In this document: one piece after another, positions 4,802-11,914 of the stretch | How positions within the stretch are numbered: the stretch's first letter is position 1 | How the letters are laid out: each line of letters opens with the position of its first letter | Assembly (NCBI GenBank): GCA_003456155.1 | Contig: DMPC01000098.1 | Coordinates: 42,459-54,372 of the forward strand | Source: Actinomycetota bacterium | GTDB lineage: Bacteria > Actinomycetota > Actinomycetes > S36-B12 | Direction: 5' to 3' | DNA: 11,914 nucleotides | The notes under the pieces: generated by a model | The model's database searches: none | The model's input: the letters and a program-made list of their open reading frames with translations, nothing else | What the model was told of the DNA's origin: nothing | Translations under genes and position numbers: made by a program

Positions 4802-6916
4802 ATGACGAAGGCAGACGCAGCAGCCCCGCACCGAGAGCCCTCCGACTCGCCGCGCGGCCTCACCTGGGACGCGGACGACGACCGGGCGGTCGCCTACCTT
4901 CGCGCCATCGCGGCCGATGCCGTGCAGCGCGTCGGAAACGGCCATCCCGGGACCGCCATGAGCCTCGCCCCCGTCGGCTACCTGCTCTTCCAGAAGATCA
5001 TGGCTCATGATCCCCACGACCCCTCCTGGCTCGGTCGCGACCGATTCGTCCTGTCGGGCGGGCACACGAGCCTCACCCTCTACAGCCAGCTCTTCCTGTC
5101 CGGCTACGGGCTGACCATGGCGGACCTGGAGTCCTTCCGGACCGCGGGCAGCCGCACTCCAGGGCACCCTGAGCACGGACACACCGTCGGGGTCGAGGCG
5201 ACCACCGGTCCCCTGGGCCAGGGACTCTCCATGGCGGTCGGCATGGCGATGGCAGCCCGCTACGAGCGAGGATTGCTCGATCCCGATGCCGCCCACGGCA
5301 CGAGCCCGTTCGACCATCGCATCTGGGCCATCGCGGGCGATGGCGATCTCGAGGAGGGCATCACCTCCGAGGCCTCCTCGCTCGCCGGACTGCAGAAGCT
5401 CTCCGACCTGTGCGTGATCTACGACGACAACCACATCTCCATCGAGGGTGACACAGCGATCGCCTTCGACGAGGACGTGTGCGAGCGCTACCGGGCGTAC
5501 GGCTGGGCGACCCACCGGGTGGACCAGCGGCCTGACGGCTCGGTCGACGTCCCCGCCCTGCACGCGGCCCTCACCCAGGCCATCGCCGAACGTGAACGCC
5601 CCACGCTCATCCAGCTGCGGACCACCATCGCGTGGCCCGCACCCCATGCACGCAACACCGCGAAGTCCCACGGGTCGGCCCTGGGCGAGGACGAGATCCG
5701 GGCCACTAAGGAGCTGCTCAGGCTCGATCCCGACGCGCACTTCGCCTTCGACCCCGATCTGCTCACTCGCGTGCGCGATCGGCTGCGCAACCGGGTGGAT
5801 GGACGCCGGCGCGAGTGGGACGCCCGTTTCGCCGCATGGACCGACCAGCACGCCGACTCGGCGGCCCTGCTCGACCGACTGCTCGCCCACGAGCCACCGG
5901 CGGGAGTCGAGAATGCCCTGCCCCGCTTCGAGGCCGGGACCTCGATGGCCACCCGCAAGGCCTCGGGCGAGGTCATCAACGCCCTCGCTGCCGTGATGCC
6001 CGAACTCTGGGGCGGCTCGGCCGATCTCGCGGAGTCGAACAACACGACGATCGAGGGTGCAGCGAGCTTCCTGCCTGCGGGGAACCCCGCGCCACACGCT
6101 TCGCCCTACGGTCGAGTGCTGCACTTCGGAGTGCGCGAGCATGCCATGGGAGCGATCCTCAACGGCATTGCGTTGCACGGGCTCACGAGGCCCTTCGGCG
6201 GAACGTTCCTCGTGTTCTCCGACTACATGCGCGGCGCAGTGAGGCTCTCGGCGCTCATGCAGACGGCCGTCACCTACGTGTGGACCCATGACTCCATCGG
6301 CCTCGGTGAGGACGGTCCCACCCACCAGCCGATCGAGCACCTGTGGGCCCTCCGAGCCATGCCCCACCTCTCCATCGTTCGACCCGCGGACGCACGGGAG
6401 ACCGCCGCGGCCTGGCTGGCCACCGTGCGCCAGCACGGTCCGGTGGGTCTGATTCTCACGCGTCAGAACGTGCCGACCCTGGACCTGGGCGACGAGACCA
6501 TCAGCGTGGGCGTCTCTCGTGGCGGCTACATCGTCCGAGACACCGACACGGTGCAGGTGCTGCTCCTCGCCACCGGCTCCGAGGTGCACCTGGCACTCTC
6601 CGCAGCCGAGCAGCTGGAGGACGCCGGAGTCGGAGCCCGCGTCATCTCGATGCCGTGCCTGGAGTGGTTCGACGCCCAGGAGCCGGCATACCGGGACAGC
6701 GTCCTGCCGCCCTCCGTACGCGCACGCGTGTCGATCGAGGCCGGCGCCACTCTCGGCTGGTGGCAATACCTGGGGTCGGACGGACGAGCCGTCGGGATCG
6801 ACCACTTCGGCGCCAGTGCCGATCCGGCCACGCTCTTCCGCGACGCCGGGATCACCGTCGAGGACATCGTCCGGGCGGCGCTCGCCAGCATCAACGACTC
6901 CCGTCGAGACCACTGA
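4802..6916 (+). CDS. tkt: transketolase
   Basis: Transketolase is a cytosolic thiamine diphosphate enzyme that moves two-carbon units between sugar phosphates in the non-oxidative pentose-phosphate pathway. The 704-residue length is normal. The N-terminal domain has GNGHPGTAMS (H48), LSGGHTSLTLY (H88), GPLGQGLSMAVGMA (136-149) and the cofactor motif GDGDLEEG (179-186) closing at N210 in YDDNH. The pyrimidine domain has GGSADLAESNN, HFGVREHAMG with catalytic Glu446, and EDGPTHQP with H508. A C-terminal domain with LATGSEVHLAL follows. The ATG at 4802 is the only sensible start: the frame is open upstream to 4523 but that lies antisense to ctaB. It is the first gene of the tkt-tal-zwf-opcA-pgl operon, and tal follows after 19 bp. 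Confidence 0.97.
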   Translation: MTKADAAAPHREPSDSPRGLTWDADDDRAVAYLRAIAADAVQRVGNGHPGTAMSLAPVGYLLFQKIMAHDPHDPSWLGRDRFVLSGGHTSLTLYSQLFLSGYGLTMADLESFRTAGSRTPGHPEHGHTVGVEATTGPLGQGLSMAVGMAMAARYERGLLDPDAAHGTSPFDHRIWAIAGDGDLEEGITSEASSLAGLQKLSDLCVIYDDNHISIEGDTAIAFDEDVCERYRAYGWATHRVDQRPDGSVDVPALHAALTQAIAERERPTLIQLRTTIAWPAPHARNTAKSHGSALGEDEIRATKELLRLDPDAHFAFDPDLLTRVRDRLRNRVDGRRREWDARFAAWTDQHADSAALLDRLLAHEPPAGVENALPRFEAGTSMATRKASGEVINALAAVMPELWGGSADLAESNNTTIEGAASFLPAGNPAPHASPYGRVLHFGVREHAMGAILNGIALHGLTRPFGGTFLVFSDYMRGAVRLSALMQTAVTYVWTHDSIGLGEDGPTHQPIEHLWALRAMPHLSIVRPADARETAAAWLATVRQHGPVGLILTRQNVPTLDLGDETISVGVSRGGYIVRDTDTVQVLLLATGSEVHLALSAAEQLEDAGVGARVISMPCLEWFDAQEPAYRDSVLPPSVRARVSIEAGATLGWWQYLGSDGRAVGIDHFGASADPATLFRDAGITVEDIVRAALASINDSRRDH

Positions 6917-6920
6917 ATAG

Positions 6921-6927
6921 AGAGAGG
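6921..6927 (+). promoter_or_regulatory. ribosome binding site of tal
   Basis: AGAGAGG lies 8 nt before the tal ATG at 6936, in the only real gap (19 bp) inside the operon. Confidence 0.6.
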
Positions 6928-6935
6928 CCCTACCC

Positions 6936-8054
6936 ATGACCACGGCGCCCAATCCCACCCTGCTGGCCCTCACGGAGGCCGGGGTGTCCGTCTGGCTGGA
7001 CGACCTCGATCGGCACCGGATCGACTCGGGCCAGCTGGCCGAGATGATCAGGACGGACTCCGTCCGGGGCGTCACCACGAACCCGACGATCTTCGACAAG
7101 GCCATCTCCGCAGGCGCGGAGGCCTACGCCGAGCAGTTGCAGGCTCTGGCACGAGCGGGCGCGGACACCGACTCCATCATCCGAGCCCTGACAACGGACG
7201 ACGTGCGCAGTGCCTGCGATGTCTTCGCGCCGGTCTTCGAGGCCTCCGGAGCGGAGGACGGCCGAGTGTCCATCGAGGTGGACCCGCGCCTGGCCCACGA
7301 CACTGCCGCGACCATCGAGCAGGCCCGGCAGCTGTGGAGCATCGTCGATCGCCCGAACGCACTCATCAAGATCCCGGCAACCCCCGAGGGGCTGCCTTCC
7401 ATCACCGAGGTGATCGGCTCGGGCATCAGCGTGAACGTGACCCTGATCTTCTCCGTGGATCGCTACCGGGCAGTCGTGGATGCCTTCACCGCAGGTCTCA
7501 CCCTGGCTCGAGACCGCGGGCACGACCTCAGCACGATCCGCTCCGTCGCAAGCTTCTTCATCAGTCGCATCGACACCGAGGTCGACGGGCGCCTGAAGAG
7601 CATCGGCTCCCCGGAGGCCAGCGCCCTTCTCGGCCAGGCGGCGATCGCCACCGGTCGACTCGTGTGGGGTGCCCACCTCCAGAGCCTCGCCAGCGAGACC
7701 TGGCATGGTCTGGCGGGTGACGGCGCATCACCGCAGCGCCCGCTCTGGGCGTCGACAGGGGTGAAGGATCCGGCGATGCCGGCGACGCGCTACGTCGACG
7801 AGCTCGTCGTCGATGGATGCGTGAACACGATGCCGGAGTCCACGCTCCGGGCGGTGGCGAGCAGCGATGCCACGCCCGTCGACACCGTGACCGGGACTGA
7901 GGAGGCATCCCTTCGCACCTGGCGTGAACTCGAGTCGCTCGGCATCAGCCAGGCGGACGTGAGCGCGACACTGGAGCGCGAGGGCGTGGCGAAGTTCATC
8001 GACTCCTGGGAGCAGCTGCGCACGACAGTGGCGACGGCGGCGAAGGAGGCCTGA
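6936..8054 (+). CDS. tal: transaldolase
   Basis: Transaldolase transfers a dihydroxyacetone unit from sedoheptulose 7-phosphate to glyceraldehyde 3-phosphate, giving erythrose 4-phosphate and fructose 6-phosphate. The 372-residue length matches the longer actinobacterial type. Motifs are VWLDDLDRHRI and RGVTTNPTIFDKAI near the N-terminus, VSIEVDPRLAHDT, and the Schiff-base lysine K145 in ALIKIPATPEG, followed by ISVNVTLIFSVDRY and ASFFISRIDTEVD. Near the C-terminus are ASTGVKDP, the phosphate-binding part, and YVDELVVDGCVNTMPE. ATG 6936 has an AGAGAGG ribosome binding site. The stop is immediately followed by the zwf GTG. Confidence 0.97.
   Translation: MTTAPNPTLLALTEAGVSVWLDDLDRHRIDSGQLAEMIRTDSVRGVTTNPTIFDKAISAGAEAYAEQLQALARAGADTDSIIRALTTDDVRSACDVFAPVFEASGAEDGRVSIEVDPRLAHDTAATIEQARQLWSIVDRPNALIKIPATPEGLPSITEVIGSGISVNVTLIFSVDRYRAVVDAFTAGLTLARDRGHDLSTIRSVASFFISRIDTEVDGRLKSIGSPEASALLGQAAIATGRLVWGAHLQSLASETWHGLAGDGASPQRPLWASTGVKDPAMPATRYVDELVVDGCVNTMPESTLRAVASSDATPVDTVTGTEEASLRTWRELESLGISQADVSATLEREGVAKFIDSWEQLRTTVATAAKEA
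8043..8049 (+). promoter_or_regulatory. ribosome binding site deciding the zwf start
   Basis: AAGGAGG lies inside the last codons of tal, 5 nt before GTG 8055. It supports GTG directly after the tal stop as the zwf start. Confidence 0.8.
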
Positions 8055-9593
8055 GTGAACGCGCCAGCGAGCGGGGGGAACCCACTCCGGAATCCACTTG
8101 ACCAGCGGCTACCCCGCGTCGCAGGTCCGTGCGGGATGGTTCTCTTCGGGGTCACGGGCGACCTCTCGCGCAAGAAGGTCATGCCGGCCATCTACGACCT
8201 CGCCAATCGGGGGCTGCTTCCTCCCGGCTTCGCGCTCGTCGGCTTCGCCCGCCGCGACTGGGAGGACGAGGACTTCGCGCAGATCGTCCATGACTCCGTC
8301 CGCGAGCATTCGCGCACTCCCTTCCGCGAGGAGGTCTGGCGGCAGCTCGCCGAGGGCATCCGCTTCGTGGCCGGCGACCTTGCGGACCCCGAGGCCTACC
8401 AGCGCCTGCGTTCCACCGTCGAGGAGCTCGATGCATCCCGCGGCACGAGCGGCAATCACGCCTTCTACCTGTCCATCCCACCCGGCCTGTTCCCCGTCGT
8501 CCTGACCCACCTCAAGTCCTCGGGCCTGGCCGAGAGCGCGCCCGGGGCCTGGCGCCGCGTGGTGATCGAGAAGCCCTTCGGTCACGACCTCCAGAGCGCC
8601 GAGCAGCTCAACAGGGTCGTGGGTGAGGTCTTCGACTCCGGATCCGTCTTCCGCATCGATCACTACCTCGGCAAGGAGACCGTCCAGAACATCCTGGCCG
8701 TCCGCTTCGCCAACGCGATGTACGAGCCCCTATGGAACAGCAACTACGTGGACAATGTGCAGATCACGATGGCCGAGGACATCGGCATCGGGGGTCGTGC
8801 TGGCTACTACGACGGGATCGGGGCGGCACGGGACGTCATCCAGAACCACCTTCTGCAACTGCTGGCGCTCACCGCCATGGAGGAGCCTCTCTCGTTCGCC
8901 GCCGACGACGTGCGGATCGAGAAGGAGAAGGCGCTGCGCGCAGTGCGCCTGCCACGCGAGCTGGGCAAGCACACCAGCCGCGGTCAGTACGCCCATGGCT
9001 GGCAGGGCGGGGTGCCCGTCCTCGGGTTTCTCGAGGAGGAGGGCATCTCTCCCGACAGCACCACGGAGACCTATGCAGCGATTCGCGTCGAGGTCGACAA
9101 TCGTCGATGGGCAGGCGTGCCCTTCTACCTGCGCACCGGCAAGCGTCTGGGGCGACGCGTGACCGAGGTCGCTGTGGTCTTCAAGCGCGCGCCCCACCTC
9201 CCATTCGCCAAGACGGCCGTGCAGGAGCTGAGCCAGAACGCCCTGGTGTTCCGCATCCAGCCGGACGAGGGAATCACGGTGCGATTTGGCTCCAAGGTGC
9301 CCGACACCACCTCGATCCAGGTGCGAGACGTGACGATGGACTTCCAGTACGGGGACTCCTTCGTCGACACGAGCCCCGAGGCCTACGAGAGGCTCATCCT
9401 CGACGTGCTGCTCGGCGATCCGCCCCTCTTCCCGAGGCACGAGGAGGTAGAGCTCGGCTGGCGCATCCTCGACCCCGTGCTGGACTACTGGGCCTCGCAC
9501 GGCCGCCCGGAGCAGTACGCCTCAGGCGGGTGGGGTCCAGCATCGTCCTACGACATGATCGCGCGAGACGGTCGCAGCTGGAGGAGACCATGA
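8055..9593 (+). CDS. zwf: glucose-6-phosphate 1-dehydrogenase
   Basis: This enzyme oxidises glucose 6-phosphate to 6-phosphogluconolactone, reducing NADP, and is the entry to the oxidative pentose-phosphate branch. The 512 residues match the family. The N-terminal dinucleotide motif is FGVTGDLSRKKVMPA. The substrate site is RIDHYLGK at 200-207 (D202, H203), and the catalytic His is H265 in QNHLLQLLALTAMEEP; both sit 25 residues later than D177/H178 and H240 of the Leuconostoc enzyme. VIEKPFGHD and the later PFYLRTGKRL are also family hallmarks. GTG 8055 abuts the tal stop and has a strong AAGGAGG. The last bases overlap opcA (ATGA), whose product is needed for full activity of this enzyme in actinobacteria and cyanobacteria. 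Confidence 0.97.
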   Translation: MNAPASGGNPLRNPLDQRLPRVAGPCGMVLFGVTGDLSRKKVMPAIYDLANRGLLPPGFALVGFARRDWEDEDFAQIVHDSVREHSRTPFREEVWRQLAEGIRFVAGDLADPEAYQRLRSTVEELDASRGTSGNHAFYLSIPPGLFPVVLTHLKSSGLAESAPGAWRRVVIEKPFGHDLQSAEQLNRVVGEVFDSGSVFRIDHYLGKETVQNILAVRFANAMYEPLWNSNYVDNVQITMAEDIGIGGRAGYYDGIGAARDVIQNHLLQLLALTAMEEPLSFAADDVRIEKEKALRAVRLPRELGKHTSRGQYAHGWQGGVPVLGFLEEEGISPDSTTETYAAIRVEVDNRRWAGVPFYLRTGKRLGRRVTEVAVVFKRAPHLPFAKTAVQELSQNALVFRIQPDEGITVRFGSKVPDTTSIQVRDVTMDFQYGDSFVDTSPEAYERLILDVLLGDPPLFPRHEEVELGWRILDPVLDYWASHGRPEQYASGGWGPASSYDMIARDGRSWRRP

Positions 9594-10489
9594 TCAGGCT
9601 CGATGACACGAGCGGCGGAGCCGTGGCTGCGGCGATCGCCGCCGAGCGGCACCGGAACGGGTCGCCGGCCACGGGCATGGTGCTGACGCTGCTCATCCTC
9701 AGCGACGAGGAGTATCAGGCTGATGCGACCTCGGGAGCGGTGGCGGCGGCTCGTCAGCACCCGATGCGCATCGTGACGCTCGTTCCTCGCCCCAGTCGTC
9801 ATGAACCGCGTCTGGATGCCGAGATCGCGGTTGGCGGCGACGACGGCCCGGGCGAGGTTGCCGTCCTTCGTCTGCGAGGTGATTTGGCCGGCCATGCCAG
9901 TTCAGTGGCCATCCCGCTGCTCCTCAGTGATACGCCCGTGGTCGCGTACTGGCCGTCCGACGCCCCGGACGTCCCTCTGGACGACGCCATCGGCCGGCAC
10001 GCGCAGCGTCGCATCACGGACACGTCGACCGCCGAGGACATCTACCAGGAGCTCGCGCGACGCAAGGCCGGCTACCGCCCCGGCGACACCGACCTGAGCT
10101 GGACCCGACTGACCCCCTGGCGCTCAGCCCTCGCGTCAGCGATGGATCAGGGCGGCTTCCAGCCTGACGGCGCCTCGATCAGCGCAGAGGCCGACAACCC
10201 CAGCGCTCTTCTCCTGCAGGCGTGGCTGAACCAGGCGCTGGGCGTACCCGTTGAGCTCACGACGTCACCCGGGCCGGGGATCACCTCGGTGACCCTGCAC
10301 TCAGCCCGTGGCGAGATAGCGGTGAGCCGACCGTCCGGGGACACCGCCCTGCTCACGCGCCCGGGAGTGGCCGAGGCCCGCATCGCGATGGCCCGGCGCG
10401 GAATCGCAGGACTGCTCTCCGAGGAGCTGCGCAGGCTGGATCCGGACGAGGTGTACGGATCCGTCCTCCAGCACCTGGCGCTGCCGTGA
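9590..10489 (+). CDS. opcA: glucose-6-phosphate dehydrogenase assembly/effector protein OpcA
   Basis: OpcA binds and activates glucose-6-phosphate dehydrogenase; in cyanobacteria it is the target of redox control, and in actinobacteria it is encoded beside zwf. The product has 299 residues, with no signal peptide or membrane segment. Recognisable stretches are ATGMVLTLLILSD, HPMRIVTLVPRP, a region with EVAVLRLRGDLAGHASSVAI then PLLLSDTPVVAYWPSDAP, and DLSWTRLTPWRSALA, all typical of actinobacterial OpcA. ATG 9590 overlaps the zwf stop (ATGA) and is preceded by GGAGGAG. The 3' end overlaps pgl (GTGA). The family has no known catalytic residues. The single-copy placement between zwf and pgl strengthens the call. 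Confidence 0.93.
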   Translation: MIRLDDTSGGAVAAAIAAERHRNGSPATGMVLTLLILSDEEYQADATSGAVAAARQHPMRIVTLVPRPSRHEPRLDAEIAVGGDDGPGEVAVLRLRGDLAGHASSVAIPLLLSDTPVVAYWPSDAPDVPLDDAIGRHAQRRITDTSTAEDIYQELARRKAGYRPGDTDLSWTRLTPWRSALASAMDQGGFQPDGASISAEADNPSALLLQAWLNQALGVPVELTTSPGPGITSVTLHSARGEIAVSRPSGDTALLTRPGVAEARIAMARRGIAGLLSEELRRLDPDEVYGSVLQHLALP

Positions 10490-11253
10490 TCGTCGACGTG
10501 CTCAGGCACCCGACGGCCGCCGATCTCGCCGAGGCGGTGGCCGGGCGACTGGTGACCACCCTGGTCGAGCGCGTCGGCGACACCGGCATCGCCCACCTGT
10601 GCCTCACGGGCGGAGGCATCGGGACCGCAGTGCTGCAGGCGCTCCACGGCATCCCAGCGGTCGATGCCGTGGACTGGCCACGCGTTCACGTCTGGTGGGG
10701 CGATGAGCGCTTTCTCCCGCAGGGCGACCCCGACCGCAATGAGACCGGCGCGCGAGCAGCTCTGCTCGATCACATCGCGATTCCCGCCGACAACATCCAC
10801 GCCATGCCGACGCCGGCCAGCAGTGGTGAGAGCGTGGACGTCGGTGCCGACCTGTACGCGGGAGAACTAGCGGCTCACGCCTCACCAGGCCTGCTCGTTC
10901 CTGCCATGGACATCCTGCTGCTCGGGATCGGGCCGGACGCCCACGTCGCGTCGCTGTTTCCCGAGCTTCCAGCCGTCCATGACGAGCGTCCGGTTGCCGG
11001 CGTCCACGGGGCACCCAAGCCTCCGCCCCTGCGGATCACGCTGACGTTCCCGACCATTCACTCGGCACGACAGGTGTGGATCCTCGCGTCCGGCCGGGAG
11101 AAGGCAGCAGCCGTGCGCCTCGCCCTGATGCCCGGAGCGGGCGCGTGGCAGGTGCCCGCAGCCGGAGCACGGGGCAGTGAGCGAACCCTGTTCCTGCTCG
11201 ACCAGGAGGCGGCAGAGGAGCTGCCCGTCGATCTGGGGCGCCCGTCAGCGTGA
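10486..11253 (+). CDS. pgl: 6-phosphogluconolactonase
   Basis: This enzyme hydrolyses 6-phosphoglucono-delta-lactone, the product of zwf, to 6-phosphogluconate. The 255 residues belong to the NagB/DevB-like fold. Motifs are HLCLTGGGIGTAVLQAL (phosphate binding, from about residue 37), VHVWWGDERFLP (68-78) followed by DPDRNETGAR, and LLLGIGPDAHVASLFPELP with the likely catalytic H153. The usual family form of the last motif is GPDGHTASLFP, so Gly-to-Ala and Thr-to-Val changes are present around the His. GTG 10486 overlaps the opcA stop (GTGA) with no strong ribosome binding site, which implies translational coupling. It is the last gene of the operon, and its stop lies 1 bp from the convergent rbpA stop. 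Confidence 0.94.
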   Translation: MIVDVLRHPTAADLAEAVAGRLVTTLVERVGDTGIAHLCLTGGGIGTAVLQALHGIPAVDAVDWPRVHVWWGDERFLPQGDPDRNETGARAALLDHIAIPADNIHAMPTPASSGESVDVGADLYAGELAAHASPGLLVPAMDILLLGIGPDAHVASLFPELPAVHDERPVAGVHGAPKPPPLRITLTFPTIHSARQVWILASGREKAAAVRLALMPGAGAWQVPAAGARGSERTLFLLDQEAAEELPVDLGRPSA

Positions 11254-11254
11254 G

Positions 11255-11590
11255 CTAGGCCTCGCCGCGAAGCTTGGCCAGGGCCTCCTCGAGGATCGCG
11301 GCGCCGTCCTTGTCGGAGCGCCGCTCCTTCACGTAGGCAAGGTGGGTCTTGTAGGGCTCGATCTTGGGCGGCGCCGGAGGATTGTCCTTGTCGGGACCGG
11401 CCGGGAGCCCGCATCGTGGGCAGTCCCACTCATCCGGAACCGCCGCATCCGCAGCGAAACTCGGCCGGCTCTCATGACCGCGGGAGCACCAGAAGGACAT
11501 CCACACCCGAGGGGCGGCCTCTCCTCGCTCCGCCTCGCCCATCGGACCAGCACCGACGCGGCTGCCACGGATCGCGCTACCACCAGCCAT
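11255..11590 (-). CDS. rbpA: RNA polymerase-binding protein RbpA
   Basis: RbpA is an actinobacterial factor that binds RNA polymerase and the principal sigma factor and promotes open complex formation. The product has 111 residues. The N-terminal arm has AIRGSRVGAGPMGE (6-19). A core domain holds zinc-type ligands C35, H39, C57 and C60 in WCSRGHE and WDCPRCG, one residue later than those I recall for Streptomyces RbpA. A basic linker and the sigma-interaction helices follow, with EPYKTHLAYVKERRSD and ILEEALAKLRG. ATG 11590 has AGGAGA 6 nt upstream. The gene sits 13 bp after secG and probably shares its transcript. Its stop faces pgl. Confidence 0.95.
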   Translation of the reverse strand: MAGGSAIRGSRVGAGPMGEAERGEAAPRVWMSFWCSRGHESRPSFAADAAVPDEWDCPRCGLPAGPDKDNPPAPPKIEPYKTHLAYVKERRSDKDGAAILEEALAKLRGEA

Positions 11591-11596
11591 GTTCTC

Positions 11597-11602
11597 TCTC
11601 CT
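11597..11602 (-). promoter_or_regulatory. ribosome binding site of rbpA
   Basis: AGGAGA on the minus strand lies 6 nt before ATG 11590 in the 13-bp gap after the secG stop. Confidence 0.7.
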
Positions 11603-11603
11603 G

Positions 11604-11849
11604 TCAGGCCGTGCTCACGAGGAGCCCGACCGCCACGATGCTTGCCGCCCACACCAGGCCCAGACCCACGGTAAGACGATCGAGATTCTTCTCGGCGACC
11701 GATGATCCGCCGACCGAGGAGCTCACGCCGCCTCCGAAGAGATCAGAGAGGCCGCCGCCCTTGCCACGGTGCAGCAGGATCAGCACGATGAGCAGGATGC
11801 TGGTGATCACGAGAATCACAGCGAGCACGATCGTGAGTGCGGTGATCAT
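11604..11849 (-). CDS. secG: preprotein translocase subunit SecG
   Basis: SecG is a small membrane subunit of the SecYEG export channel. The product has 81 residues with two membrane helices (about 4-26 and 60-79). Between them is the conserved cytosolic loop LLHRGKGGGLSDLFGGG and a Ser/Gly stretch, then AEKNLDRLT, all typical of SecG. ATG 11849 has AGGAG 6 nt upstream (11860-11856). In actinobacteria secG usually follows gap-pgk-tpiA, so tpiA is expected just beyond the right edge on the same strand. A promoter-like hexamer and a hairpin upstream suggest that secG-rbpA also has its own transcription start. Confidence 0.95.
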   Translation of the reverse strand: MITALTIVLAVILVITSILLIVLILLHRGKGGGLSDLFGGGVSSSVGGSSVAEKNLDRLTVGLGLVWAASIVAVGLLVSTA

Positions 11850-11868
11850 TCGACGCTCCTGGTCGCAG

Positions 11869-11890
11869 AGGTCCGGATCCGTCCGGACCT
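11869..11890. other. 9-bp perfect hairpin upstream of secG
   Basis: Arms 11869-11877 (AGGTCCGGA) and 11882-11890 (TCCGGACCT) are exact reverse complements around a 4-nt loop (TCCG on the plus strand). On the minus strand it lies between the proposed -10 (11900-11895) and the secG ribosome binding site (11860-11856). There is no T tract after it in the minus direction. It may be a 5' leader stem of the secG mRNA, a U-less terminator of an upstream gene (probably tpiA), or a protein-binding site. Confidence 0.55.
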
Positions 11891-11894
11891 GTAG

Positions 11895-11900
11895 AGGATA
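11895..11900 (-). promoter_or_regulatory. likely -10 element of secG-rbpA
   Basis: TATCCT on the minus strand fits TAnnnT, placing transcription start near 11888, at the edge of the hairpin. The -35 region would lie beyond the window edge, so it cannot be checked. Confidence 0.4.
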
Positions 11901-11914
11901 GACGTAGGGCTAGC

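Noticed and set aside
4742..7105. 787-codon open frame on the minus strand across tkt and into tal
   Set aside because: It is antisense to two clearly recognised enzymes. Its composition (Gly, Arg, Val, His, Asp rich) is what the reverse of high-GC codons gives, and no domain is recognisable.
8732..9589. 286-codon in-frame upstream extension of opcA inside zwf
   Set aside because: This is the zwf coding region read in another frame, with Arg/Gly/Ala-rich shadow sequence; ATG 9590 has a ribosome binding site and overlaps the zwf stop as expected.

Overview
The window reads as chromosome of a high-GC actinobacterium. Evidence: strong G/C bias at third codon positions, many GTG starts, the actinobacterial-type proteins OpcA and RbpA, and a gene order that matches the Mycobacterium tuberculosis Rv1436-Rv1461 neighbourhood (tpi-secG ... 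pgl-opcA-zwf-tal-tkt ... ctaB ... ctaA-ABC transporter ... sufR-sufB). Order Micrococcales is a reasonable guess, but the sequence alone does not fix genus. Coding density is very high: 13 genes, one cut by the window edge, and no gene-free stretch longer than about 80 bases. I see no mobile element, CRISPR array, tRNA or rRNA.

Layout, left to right. (1) Positions 1-1081, minus strand: the Fe-S cluster assembly operon begins with the regulator sufR, then sufB, which runs off the left edge. (2) Positions 1151-3747, plus strand and divergent from sufR: an ABC-2 type exporter (ATPase plus permease, 4-bp overlap), then ctaA (heme A synthase). (3) Positions 3750-4721, minus strand: ctaB (protoheme IX farnesyltransferase), convergent with ctaA; the two stop codons lie inside one 10-bp palindrome. 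CtaB makes heme O and CtaA converts it to heme A for the aa3 cytochrome oxidase. (4) Positions 4802-11253, plus strand: a compact pentose-phosphate operon tkt-tal-zwf-opcA-pgl, mostly joined by zero-gap or 4-bp overlapping junctions. It encodes the oxidative branch (G6PDH, its effector OpcA, 6-phosphogluconolactonase) and the two carbon-shuffling enzymes of the non-oxidative branch. (5) Positions 11255-11849, minus strand: secG (protein export channel subunit) then rbpA (RNA polymerase-binding factor), facing pgl with a 1-bp gap.

The most informative regulatory signal is an exact CAAC-N6-GTTG inverted repeat (1081-1094) covering the sufR start codon and its likely -10 box. This is the form of site reported for cyanobacterial SufR, so it is a strong candidate for autoregulation of the suf operon. 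Four genes (sufR, the ABC ATPase, ctaA, tkt) have a -10-like hexamer ending 6-7 nt before the start codon and little or no Shine-Dalgarno sequence, which suggests leaderless mRNAs. A 9-bp perfect hairpin lies between the likely secG promoter and its ribosome binding site. CtaA carries Asn where the first heme-ligand His of the B. subtilis enzyme would be. The gene content is otherwise conserved housekeeping, and I do not see a novel multi-gene system.
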